12,002 bases of DNA from an uncultured Methanomethylovorans sp. (GTDB lineage: Archaea; Halobacteriota; Methanosarcinia; Methanosarcinales; Methanosarcinaceae), in contig CALBTS010000085.1 of NCBI GenBank assembly GCA_937968035.1, positions 1-12,002 of the forward strand, written 5' to 3'. Shown here one piece after another: positions 5,940-12,002 of this stretch. Under the pieces are notes generated by a model, which saw only the letters and a list, made by a program, of their open reading frames with translations, did no database searches and was not told where the DNA came from. The stretch's first letter is position 1, and each line of letters starts with the position of its first letter. Made by a program: the position numbers and the translations under genes.

Positions 5940-6800
5940 CTATACTATTGATCCAGATGCGGGTATTGGTGATCTGGACAGTATTTTGAGAAGCTTTTCT
6001 TCATCATGCTTGAAATTATGCAGGTTATAGCTTCCCAGTGGACATCTGCCAACTCTTCCAGGTCCATGGTAATCGGAGCCCCCTGTCATGATCAATCCAT
6101 ATGTACGGCACAGTTCCAGCATAGATTTGACTTGTTGCCAGTTGTTTTTTCCATAGAACACTTCAAAGCCATCCATGCCGCATTTTACAAAATGGTCCAC
6201 AACATCGGCAAGCAAGGGCAGGCTGTTGTACTGGTCCAGGGTACGGATCAGATGTGCTCCGACCGCTTTACCCCCTGCTTTGTGAATGATGTCAATGGCT
6301 TCCTCTATCTGGAACTTCTCCACATCTATGAAGTACTTGGATCTCTCTGTGAGCCACATGTCATGGAACTCATAAGTGGACATGTCCCTGTTGACAACAG
6401 CAAGTGCAATATCATGCTTTGTGATAATGCCCTTTGCTGATTCAAGGCGCGAATAATCTACAAGCCAGCCATGTGAAGAAAGTAAGTCTACCATTTCATC
6501 AGCATACTTCCATGCACGTTTTTTTGTGATCTCAAGTTTCTTTTGTAGATAGGGGTCATCCTTATCAAAACCGTAGCCAAGCACATGTACTTCAATTCCA
6601 AGGGGATCGAAGTTGGTTGTGAACTCTATGCCGGGAATGAACTGTAATCCCATTTTCTTGCACTCGTGTTCAACAGATTCAAGTCCGTCCACTGTGTCAT
6701 GATCAGTTACGCTAATGGCCTTTAATCCGATGTCCCTTGCTTTTGTAATCAGCTCAGAGGGATAGAGGTCCCCATCCGAATAGATAGTATGCATGTGCAT
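5940..6800 (-). CDS. PHP-domain phosphoesterase, YciV (RNase AM/nucleoside bisphosphate phosphatase) type
   Basis: A 286-residue metal-dependent phosphoesterase. The PHP ligands are visible: MHMHT (His2, His4), SDGD (Asp9), TDHDT (His34), GIEFTT (Glu59), HVLGY (His72), AHLIRT (His183) and GSDYHG (Asp243, His245). The order and the GIE...HVLGYGFD spacing match the YciV/TrpH group, whose bacterial members remove nucleotides from 5' ends of short RNAs or dephosphorylate 3',5'-nucleoside bisphosphates. A tRNA/RNA processing or pAp-type role here is inference. ATG 6800 leaves nothing before the HxH motif, whereas the frame continues upstream as QIISD, the expected first strand. AGAGGTG at complement 6824-6830 lies exactly five bases before an ATT at 6818, the probable true start; no ATG, GTG or TTG exists upstream of 6800 before the in-frame stop. 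Confidence 0.92.
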   Translation of the reverse strand: MHMHTIYSDGDLYPSELITKARDIGLKAISVTDHDTVDGLESVEHECKKMGLQFIPGIEFTTNFDPLGIEVHVLGYGFDKDDPYLQKKLEITKKRAWKYADEMVDLLSSHGWLVDYSRLESAKGIITKHDIALAVVNRDMSTYEFHDMWLTERSKYFIDVEKFQIEEAIDIIHKAGGKAVGAHLIRTLDQYNSLPLLADVVDHFVKCGMDGFEVFYGKNNWQQVKSMLELCRTYGLIMTGGSDYHGPGRVGRCPLGSYNLHNFKHDEEKLLKILSRSPIPASGSIV

Positions 6801-6823
6801 ATCTGAAATAATTTGAATAATAA

Positions 6824-6830
6824 CACCTCT
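6824..6830 (-). promoter_or_regulatory. Ribosome-binding site pointing to an ATT start for the PHP gene
   Basis: AGAGGTG is followed by five bases (TTATT) and ATT at 6816-6818. This is the same AGGTG-N5-start geometry as for genes starting at 3285, 5752 and 11980. The next ATG (6800) is 23 bases from the site, much too far for normal initiation. Confidence 0.6.
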
Positions 6831-7152
6831 TCAGCATTTCTTTTTGCAGTTTACTCATCATTAACTTAATGTAAATAGGCTATAAGCACCTCTATAGACT
6901 ATATTTGGCCTGTATCGTAAACATTGATGGCTTGATGTGCAGGTCAATATCAAAATCTTGGACCCAGAAGTTCAAAGCAGAAAACGTATTGCAATTCTTA
7001 TAGGATCTCAGTACTGTACTAGTATTCACAGGACAGTTTTTGTTCACGTTTTTCCTCTCCTTATATTATATGACTATCTAACTATATAATAATATGATAA
7101 AATTACTATATATATACTTCTCCACGGGTTACATATACTTAAGGGAAAAACG

Positions 7153-7168
7153 TTCATAGACGTATGAA
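7153..7168. repeat. Inverted repeat TTCATA-GACG-TATGAA
   Basis: Perfect 6-base arms around a four-base centre, about 55 bases upstream of the TATA-like box of the TPR gene. GTATGAA (7162-7168) recurs in the same direction at 7209-7215, adjacent to that box. This spacing suits a regulator-binding site, but short AT-rich arms can arise by chance. Confidence 0.4.
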
Positions 7169-7218
7169 TTTAGGATCATTGCATATCACATTCAACAGAA
7201 TACTTATAGTATGAACCT

Positions 7219-7231
7219 GATTTTATAACAG
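7219..7231 (+). promoter_or_regulatory. Candidate TATA box for the TPR gene (leaderless)
   Basis: GATTTTATAACAG lies about 28 bases before the ATG at 7253. Transcription would begin at or next to the start codon, which fits the absence of a ribosome-binding site before this gene. Several stronger AT runs further upstream are alternatives. Confidence 0.45.
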
Positions 7232-7252
7232 ATAAATGGTAAAAGAATCGAT

Positions 7253-9886
7253 ATGTCAAGCAGAGAAAGGGATATGGCGATAAGATATCTCAATAAAGGG
7301 GTATCTTTAAAGGAAAAAGGTCTTCATGCAGAAGCACTTGAGAATTTTAAAAAGGCAGAAGAACATTCCTGGGGGGCTGCTTCTCCGGCTCTTCTGGCAA
7401 CGGTCATGCAGAACTTTGGAGAACTGCTGGAGGTTATGGGTAATGAGGAAGAATCCTTTGAGCAGTATTCTCTCGCTGTTGCAAAGTTAGAAAGGCTTGT
7501 TGAAATCAGTCCGTCCTTCAAAGAGCAATTAGCCACTACCCTCAGCAAATTTGCTTCTATGCTTGTGGACAGGGGCAAAAAAGAAGAGGGTAAGGAAAAT
7601 TACGAGAAGGCTGTCATACTTTACCGGGAACTTCGCAGGGAATACCCAAAGAATGTGCAGATACGTTCCAACATGATCTCTACTCTGAACAACCTGGGTG
7701 CTTTGCTTGCGGATATGGGTCTGAGGGATGAAGCACAGTGGAAATTCGAAAGAGCATTGAAAATGCTGGATGACAAGCGCTGTCCTGCAGAGAATTACAC
7801 TCATTGTTTTGAGAAAAAAGCCATGGTGCTGGAAAACCTTACTAATCTTTTAATCGAAAGTGAAGAACTTGAGCAAGCAAGGGAAAAACTTGAAAACGTC
7901 CTTAATATTTATTTCTCTCTGCTTGATCAGGGTCATATGCCAGAGCTTTACCAATCAAGAGTTGCTTTAGTCCTTAGCAAAATTGCTCGTGTGTTCGTAT
8001 CTCTGGACAGGAAAGAAGATGCTTTGAAAAGTTACACCTCACTGGTACAGATGTATGGTGAGCTTGCAAAGCTTGGACCGGAAAATGAAGAAATGAAGAT
8101 GGAAAGAGCTTCGGTTCTGGTTTCCATGGCAGATCTATTGGAAGGGATGCACAAGGATAACGAAGCTATAAGCAGTTATGAAGAAGCATTGGGCATTCTT
8201 ACAGATGTGCAGGCTTCACAGGAACCATCTAACTATTCTTCAATGATCATACCTATACAACTGAACCTCACGAAACTGCTTGTTTCGCAGGATCGAGTGC
8301 CTGAAGGTCTTGAAAAGCTGGAAAATGTCATAGAACTCATATCATTGCCCTCCGGGGAAAAAGATATGCAGGTCATTGACCTGGGCTACTCTTCTCTAAT
8401 GCAAATATGTGAACAATTGTCTGCAAAAAGGGGTTATGATAACCCGGAAGTATTTGACCAGCTCCTTGGAATGCATAACAAGCTCAGCTTACTGGGAATC
8501 ACTCAGGAAGGCCAGGTCTGCAAGGCAAGAATTATGAAAGATCTTGGCCGGACACAAATGGATGCAGGAGAAAAGAAGCTTGCTGTTGGAACACTCATGG
8601 AAGCTGTAGATATCTATACACAGCTGAACGATACAGGCAACTATTCATCAGAAATTGCTAATCTATTAGATATCATAGAAGCAAACATGCCGCATATTAA
8701 GGATGCTGAGGAACTTGAAAGCATCTATTATGGGATAACTGGGCCCCTCAAAGAGGAAGGCCTTGTACCTGAACAGACCGCACATGCTGGGAGCATTATG
8801 GATACACAGGAAAGATTAGCCGATATGGCACTCGATAAAGGAAGATATGAGCAGGCCTTTGATCTCTATCTGGAGATATACTCTGCAGATAGATCAAGGG
8901 AAGGAGTGCTTAATAAAGCAGCAGACGTATTGGGGAAACTTGAAGCTGATATGCACCTGAACAAGCGGTCAGGCAATATCCTGAAAGACATGGAGTTCCT
9001 TATTAAAGGATACTCTCTGCTTGCAGAAATGGAGCCTGCGAACTCAGAACACCGGCGTAACCTTGCAGCCATAGAAAAAGAAATGGGTAAGGTGTTGCTC
9101 GATACGGGTCATGTGGACGAGGCCAGGAAAAGTTATTGTCAGGCCCTTGACAATTATCTCGTGCTAATGGACATGCCAGGTAATAAGCATTATCTAAAAG
9201 GCATGTATGCTGTCCTTAAGGAGCTTACTGCTCTCTTACCTGCTATCGTTGACAAGGAAAAGGAGCTGCAATGTCAGGAGAAAATAACTTTGAGTTATTC
9301 CCGCATGTGTGAACTTGATCCTCAGGATGCCGGACTTGTGGAAGACCTTGCCACTTCTCTGGACCACCAGGCTTCGCTGCTTGCTGTTCTGGACAGAAAA
9401 AAGGATGCTTATGAGCTTCTCAATCAGGCGCTGGATAAGTATGAATTGCTTTATCAGCTTGAATCTTCATACAAACATGCAGGAAAGGCTGCTGTGGCCA
9501 CGAACAATATGGGCACACTGCTTGCCCGCATGGGAAGGAAAGAGGAAGCAAAACAGATGCTTGAGGATGCTTTGAGGATCTATAACTACCTGCTTGATCA
9601 GGAGCCTGATAACACAGAGCACATGGTTCATGCCGCCTGCACTCTGGACAATATGGGCACGCTCTTTGCGAACATGGACAGACCGGAGGATGCAAAGCAC
9701 ATGTACGAATCGGCTTTGCAGATGTATATGGACGTTACAGGTGTAGATCCCGATGATACCTCATACAACGAGCATGCTGCCCTTACCATGGAAAATCTGG
9801 GAGCTGTGCTGGAGCGCATGGGCAGGCGCGACGATGCAAAGTGGATGCAAGAAAACGCGAAAAAACTGAGAAACGGTGAGGCTTGA
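7253..9886 (+). CDS. Large TPR-repeat protein (877 aa)
   Basis: A soluble, almost entirely helical protein made of tetratricopeptide repeats, predicted to be a protein-interaction scaffold; no catalytic, signal or membrane segment is visible. Repeat helices of the type NLGxLLxxMGRxEEAxxxYExAL start near residues 55, 99, 147, 195, 243, 291 and 338, then 429, 519, 608, 704, 751, 797 and 846. Many repeats are thus about 48 residues apart, clearly longer than the canonical 34, with an extra helix between TPR units. The middle (350-700) is more diverged. Similar long-period TPR proteins occur in Methanosarcina as far as I recall; partners are unknown. ATG 7253 has no ribosome-binding site, but a TATA-like box about 28 bases upstream predicts a leaderless transcript. 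It is flanked by a long AT-rich upstream region and a convergent channel gene, so it appears monocistronic. Confidence 0.9.
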   Translation: MSSRERDMAIRYLNKGVSLKEKGLHAEALENFKKAEEHSWGAASPALLATVMQNFGELLEVMGNEEESFEQYSLAVAKLERLVEISPSFKEQLATTLSKFASMLVDRGKKEEGKENYEKAVILYRELRREYPKNVQIRSNMISTLNNLGALLADMGLRDEAQWKFERALKMLDDKRCPAENYTHCFEKKAMVLENLTNLLIESEELEQAREKLENVLNIYFSLLDQGHMPELYQSRVALVLSKIARVFVSLDRKEDALKSYTSLVQMYGELAKLGPENEEMKMERASVLVSMADLLEGMHKDNEAISSYEEALGILTDVQASQEPSNYSSMIIPIQLNLTKLLVSQDRVPEGLEKLENVIELISLPSGEKDMQVIDLGYSSLMQICEQLSAKRGYDNPEVFDQLLGMHNKLSLLGITQEGQVCKARIMKDLGRTQMDAGEKKLAVGTLMEAVDIYTQLNDTGNYSSEIANLLDIIEANMPHIKDAEELESIYYGITGPLKEEGLVPEQTAHAGSIMDTQERLADMALDKGRYEQAFDLYLEIYSADRSREGVLNKAADVLGKLEADMHLNKRSGNILKDMEFLIKGYSLLAEMEPANSEHRRNLAAIEKEMGKVLLDTGHVDEARKSYCQALDNYLVLMDMPGNKHYLKGMYAVLKELTALLPAIVDKEKELQCQEKITLSYSRMCELDPQDAGLVEDLATSLDHQASLLAVLDRKKDAYELLNQALDKYELLYQLESSYKHAGKAAVATNNMGTLLARMGRKEEAKQMLEDALRIYNYLLDQEPDNTEHMVHAACTLDNMGTLFANMDRPEDAKHMYESALQMYMDVTGVDPDDTSYNEHAALTMENLGAVLERMGRRDDAKWMQENAKKLRNGEA

Positions 9887-9903
9887 GTTGATTCCTTGCC
9901 TCC

Positions 9904-9909
9904 TTTTTT
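9904..9909 (+). terminator. Oligo-T terminator after the TPR gene
   Basis: A run of six T residues in a pyrimidine-rich stretch 18 bases after the TGA, inside the 71-base convergent gap to the channel gene. Oligo-T tracts are the usual archaeal termination signal. Confidence 0.45.
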
Positions 9910-9957
9910 ATGATATGAAATGTATGATTTGCTTATTGTATTGAACACTCTCTGCTT

Positions 9958-10932
9958 TTAATCTGTAACTTTGCTTTTTGCGGCAGCAGTACCCAGCGAA
10001 TCACTTACTTCAATACTGCTTATAGTTCCAAGAGTTATATCTTCCTCAGCATCAAAAGCCTGCATGATCTCTTGTATTATTGTATTCTTCAACTTCCTGC
10101 GCTGCCTGGGGTTCACAATGTATCTTACATATATATCAATACGGTCGTTTTCAGTCTTGATATATGTCTGAGTTTCCACATCATAAGTTGTAAGAAGATA
10201 TTTTTGTTCCAGGTTTAGAAGTTCTACTTTTGCATTCATTACAGCAATGCTCACAAGATTATCAACAGTTTCAAAGATAATTTTCTGTGCTTTTTTCCAG
10301 TTACTTCCAGGGATCAAGGAAATTCGTGCTTCATCCCATATGAACGAGAAATGACGTGTATAATTCTTTACAGTGCCACTAAGCAAAAAACTATTGGGTA
10401 CATTCATTATCCTGCCGGTGTATTGATCACCATCTACCCATTCCTGAATTTCCATAAGTGTAGTATGAAAATATGTTATATCCAGCACATCTCCGAAGCT
10501 TTCTCCCATCTGGATACGATCCCCTGCGTTGAAAGGACGCGTTACAAGCAACATGATACCTCCGGCAAGGTTGCGAAAAACATCTTGTAGGGCGATGACC
10601 AGTCCAGCACTGAAAACACCGTATGCAACGATAAGAGTAGTAGTTTCTTTGAAGAAAATGACCAATAACATACCACTGGCTATCAAGGTAATAAATGCTG
10701 AGGAGATCTTCCTCATATTGTATCTTTCCTTGGTGGTACGAGCTTTCTTTTTGATAATGTCTTCCAGGACAATACGTACTATATAGGAAATAAGCAGGAT
10801 AAGAACAATGTTCAAGAGCTGTGTCAGAATGGAACGATGATCTGCGCCGTACACTGTAAAGTTTATAAGGTATACTAACATTCCTGCCAGTGCTGAAAGG
10901 AAAATTATGAACAGATTACTTCTTCCACTCAC
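9958..10932 (-). CDS. MscS-family mechanosensitive ion channel
   Basis: A 324-residue small-conductance mechanosensitive channel subunit, which opens under membrane tension to release solutes on osmotic downshock. Hydrophobic segments lie at about residues 6-29, 35-58 and 78-94, followed by the pore helix region 98-134. The family signature is visible as GLVIALQDVFRNLAGGIMLL (110-129) and TRPFNAGDRI (131-140), the junction of pore helix and beta domain. The C-terminal two thirds form the cytoplasmic vestibule. The GTG start is the only usable one after an in-frame stop at 10954-10956. A TATA-like TTTTTATAGC lies 22-32 bases upstream, so the transcript is probably leaderless. The gene stands alone, convergent with the TPR gene and divergent from the DUF1232-like gene. 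Confidence 0.92.
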   Translation of the reverse strand: MSGRSNLFIIFLSALAGMLVYLINFTVYGADHRSILTQLLNIVLILLISYIVRIVLEDIIKKKARTTKERYNMRKISSAFITLIASGMLLVIFFKETTTLIVAYGVFSAGLVIALQDVFRNLAGGIMLLVTRPFNAGDRIQMGESFGDVLDITYFHTTLMEIQEWVDGDQYTGRIMNVPNSFLLSGTVKNYTRHFSFIWDEARISLIPGSNWKKAQKIIFETVDNLVSIAVMNAKVELLNLEQKYLLTTYDVETQTYIKTENDRIDIYVRYIVNPRQRRKLKNTIIQEIMQAFDAEEDITLGTISSIEVSDSLGTAAAKSKVTD

Positions 10933-10952
10933 AGAAATAGATAAGGAGAAAT

Positions 10953-10964
10953 GCTATAAAAAGG
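10953..10964 (-). promoter_or_regulatory. Candidate TATA box for the MscS-type gene (leaderless)
   Basis: On the minus strand this reads CCTTTTTATAGC, centred about 26 bases before the GTG at 10932. The expected transcription start coincides with the start codon. No ribosome-binding site is present, in agreement with a leaderless message. Confidence 0.5.
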
Positions 10965-10969
10965 TTGCA

Positions 10970-11002
10970 GAAAAAAGAAGTTGATTCGAGTAAACTTTTT
11001 TC
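10970..11002. repeat. Inverted repeat GAAAAAAG / CTTTTTTC upstream of the channel gene
   Basis: Perfect 8-base arms at 10970-10977 and 10995-11002 with a 17-base centre, immediately upstream of the TATA-like box of the channel gene. The arms are homopurine/homopyrimidine, so chance is quite likely; an operator or intrinsic bend is possible. Confidence 0.35.
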
Positions 11003-11170
11003 TTTTCTCCATCTATATTTGGCTTTGCAGAGTTCCTCAAGATTTTGCATGTTGCACATTGAACTGGAAAAAGTATGAGAGTAGTTTTGAAATGAGTTCA
11101 GCATTAAGATAATTCTATTTACAGGATTGGAAATCGTGATTCAGAAAAAAATTCATTAGGATATTTTAAA

Positions 11171-11182
11171 TTATATATACTC
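11171..11182 (+). promoter_or_regulatory. First candidate TATA box upstream of the DUF1232-like gene
   Basis: TTATATATACTC follows an AT-rich stretch. Initiation about 25 bases downstream would fall inside the inverted repeat at 11184-11203. The leader to ATG 11262 would be about 60 bases. Confidence 0.35.
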
Positions 11183-11183
11183 A

Positions 11184-11203
11184 GAAAACCAGAAGTGGTT
11201 TTC
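11184..11203. repeat. Perfect inverted repeat GAAAACC-AGAAGT-GGTTTTC
   Basis: Perfect 7-base arms (11184-11190 and 11197-11203) around a six-base centre. It sits between two TATA-like boxes upstream of the DUF1232-like gene, covering the predicted start of the first and lying just before the second. This is a typical place for a repressor or switch operator. Confidence 0.55.
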
Positions 11204-11207
11204 CTAA

Positions 11208-11222
11208 AAATAAATATACTTC
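11208..11222 (+). promoter_or_regulatory. Second candidate TATA box upstream of the DUF1232-like gene
   Basis: AAATAAATATACTTC predicts a transcription start near 11240 and a short leader of about 20 bases that still includes the GGGGG ribosome-binding site at 11253-11257. This is the better placed of the two boxes. Confidence 0.45.
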
Positions 11223-11261
11223 TGCGACAATCCTAACTTAAATCTTATTGATGGGGGATGA

Positions 11262-11678
11262 ATGATGAAAAGTTTTTATGATTATCTTCAAGAAGAGATC
11301 AATGGTTTAGAAGGGTGTTTTGATAAGTTTATACTTTATATTCCTGATTTTTTCACATTACTGTGTGATCTGCTTCGTCAAAACATTGATTCCGAAGATC
11401 GAAGGATCATTAATTCTGCATTGGCATATTTTGTAGTTCCAAATGATCGGATCTATGAAGAAATTTATGGACCCATGGGATACGTTGATGATGTTTATGT
11501 CTGCACTTTTGTGTTGAAAAAAATACAAGAAAAATATGGTTATGAGTTCCTTGAGCAACTCTGGGACCATGATGAACAAATTGATCAAGTATTGGATTAC
11601 AGCTACAACAAAAGTTTACAGCTTCTTGGAAATCAAGATCTCATCAAAGAGATATTGAAGTATTCTGGTTTAGACTAG
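11262..11678 (+). CDS. DUF1232 (YkvA-like) small protein
   Basis: A 138-residue protein whose centre matches the DUF1232/YkvA pattern: IPDFFTLLCDLL (27-38), an INSALAYFVVPNDRI segment (50-64) and GPMGYVDDVYVCTFVL (70-85), the equivalent of the usual ALxYxxxPxDxIPD...GxxDD core. The function of the family is unknown; many members have hydrophobic helices and may associate with the membrane, but this one is fairly polar. GGGGG at 11253-11257 supports ATG 11262, with a second ATG three bases later as alternative. Its composition is more AT-rich than that of its neighbours, with many AAA, TTT and GAT codons, and it lies on the 3' side of a tRNA gene, so recent acquisition is possible but not shown. 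Confidence 0.8.
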   Translation: MMKSFYDYLQEEINGLEGCFDKFILYIPDFFTLLCDLLRQNIDSEDRRIINSALAYFVVPNDRIYEEIYGPMGYVDDVYVCTFVLKKIQEKYGYEFLEQLWDHDEQIDQVLDYSYNKSLQLLGNQDLIKEILKYSGLD

Positions 11679-11821
11679 ATCAGTTATATGTATATCAAAC
11701 GAAAAAGAATTGACCCAGATCATTAACCTATTGTAGCTAAAAAATCGTAATATCTGAAGCATCTAAATCCTTAAAATCCAAGCCACAGAAATAAGCTGTC
11801 AAATGCCTTTAAGATACTACT

Positions 11822-11834
11822 CAAAAAATCCAAA
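11822..11834 (-). terminator. Oligo-T terminator downstream of tRNA-Thr
   Basis: Immediately past the tRNA 3' end the minus strand reads TTTGGATTTTTTG, two T-runs that fit archaeal termination of tRNA transcripts. Confidence 0.5.
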
Positions 11835-11908
11835 AGCCCCGGGCGTGATTTGAACACGCGACCTAGTGATTACAAGTCACTCGCTCTGCCGGGCTGAGCC
11901 ACCGAGGC
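11835..11908 (-). tRNA. tRNA-Thr (anticodon UGU)
   Basis: A 74-base cloverleaf on the minus strand decoding ACA. The acceptor stem GCCTCGG pairs with CCGGGGC with one T-G wobble. The D stem is GCTC/GAGC, the anticodon stem AGTGA/TCACT with loop CTTGTAA (anticodon TGT, U33 present), the variable loop AGGTC, and the T stem GCGTG/CACGC with loop TTCAAAT. The discriminator is T (U73), typical of archaeal threonine tRNAs, and CCA is not encoded. No intron is present. T-runs follow the 3' end. The window also encodes a TrmO-like enzyme whose bacterial homologue modifies threonine tRNA. Confidence 0.96.
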
Positions 11909-11979
11909 ATATATTTATGGATTGCATGCTCTACATAGCATAATAACAGATAAATTTTATGGTATTTTCAGGTGTGATC

Positions 11980-12002
11980 ATGTGGCAGGAGATATCCAGG
12001 AT
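11980..12002 (+). CDS. 5' end of an unidentified gene (runs off the window)
   Basis: ATG at 11980 opens a frame reading MWQEISR to the window edge. AGGTG at 11970-11974 followed by five bases gives the same ribosome-binding geometry as the other well-supported starts here. Too little sequence is visible to name a product. It would be divergent from the tRNA gene, with a TATA-like AAATTTTAT at 11952-11960. Confidence 0.5.

Larger units (their letters stand above)
6831..7252. other. AT-rich divergent intergenic region
   Basis: A gap of over 400 bases between the PHP gene (minus) and the TPR gene (plus). Its right half is very AT-rich (7060-7120), with several TATA-like runs such as TTATATTATATG and ACTATATATATAC. 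It contains a short palindrome AGTAC-T-GTACT at 7010-7020 and an inverted repeat TTCATA-GACG-TATGAA at 7153-7168, with another GTATGAA at 7209-7215. A 50-codon plus-strand frame (GTG 6937 to TAA 7087-7089) has no ribosome-binding site and I do not call it. The many TATA-like runs leave room for an unannotated small RNA, but no convincing structure is visible. Confidence 0.5.

Noticed and set aside
6937..7089. 50-codon plus-strand frame from GTG 6937 in the long intergenic region
   Set aside because: No ribosome-binding site or TATA-like box at the right distance, and the second half is AT-driven hydrophobic sequence. Not supported as a gene.
10916..11104. 62-codon minus-strand frame with a hydrophobic C-terminal segment, upstream of and overlapping the MscS-type gene
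   Set aside because: No ribosome-binding site, overlaps the channel start and its promoter, and its residues show no family-like pattern. Probably non-coding.
11835..11908. tRNA-Thr as an attachment site of an integrated element
   Set aside because: No integrase, no second copy of the tRNA 3' end and no flanking direct repeat could be found in the window.
1..12002. CRISPR array, insertion sequence, toxin-antitoxin or known defence system
   Set aside because: No regularly spaced repeats, transposase motifs or recognised defence-gene signatures are visible on either strand.

Overview
The window looks like a chromosomal stretch of a methanogenic archaeon, most likely a member of the Methanosarcinaceae or a close relative. 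Supporting signs: Shine-Dalgarno elements of the form AGGTG about five bases before start codons; AT-rich TATA-like boxes, some placed for leaderless transcripts; oligo-T stretches instead of bacterial terminators; a tRNA-Thr with no encoded CCA and a U discriminator; a deoxyhypusine-synthase-family gene; and archaeal-style winged-helix regulators. The genus is inferred from remembered protein families, not from a search. I see no rRNA, CRISPR array, insertion sequence, phage module or recognised defence system.

Left part (1-3300). A small conserved-looking protein (+) converges on a tight three-gene minus-strand operon: an ArsR-like winged-helix protein, a second helix-turn-helix regulator with a large C-terminal domain (start and stop overlap as ATGA), and an MJ0936/YfcE-type metallophosphoesterase. 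Upstream of it, also on minus, lies a deoxyhypusine-synthase-like gene of the PKNF/WGGLSG subfamily, which keeps the catalytic Lys but lacks some residues of canonical spermidine-binding enzymes.

Centre (3300-7250). Divergent from that gene is a plus-strand overlapping cassette: a predicted DNA-binding protein, a TrmO/TsaA-type tRNA methyltransferase and a nitrilase-superfamily amidohydrolase. The nitrilase frame has no ATG, GTG or TTG at its conserved N-terminus. Two minus-strand genes follow: a Cys-rich 106-residue protein with a perfect inverted repeat ahead of its promoter, and a PHP-domain phosphoesterase of the YciV type whose best ribosome-binding site points to an ATT start. A 452-base AT-rich intergenic region with several TATA-like elements separates this from the next gene.

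Right part (7250-12002). A single 877-residue TPR protein with repeats spaced about 48 residues apart is followed convergently by an MscS-type mechanosensitive channel. Then come a small AT-rich DUF1232-like gene with an operator-like inverted repeat between two TATA-like boxes, a tRNA-Thr(UGU) on the minus strand, and the first codons of another gene running off the right edge.

I see no clear new multi-gene system. The best candidates for a second look are the two probable non-canonical starts (ATT, ACG), the diverged deoxyhypusine-synthase-like enzyme, the overlapping regulator/TrmO/nitrilase cassette, the 48-residue TPR array and the promoter-linked inverted repeats.
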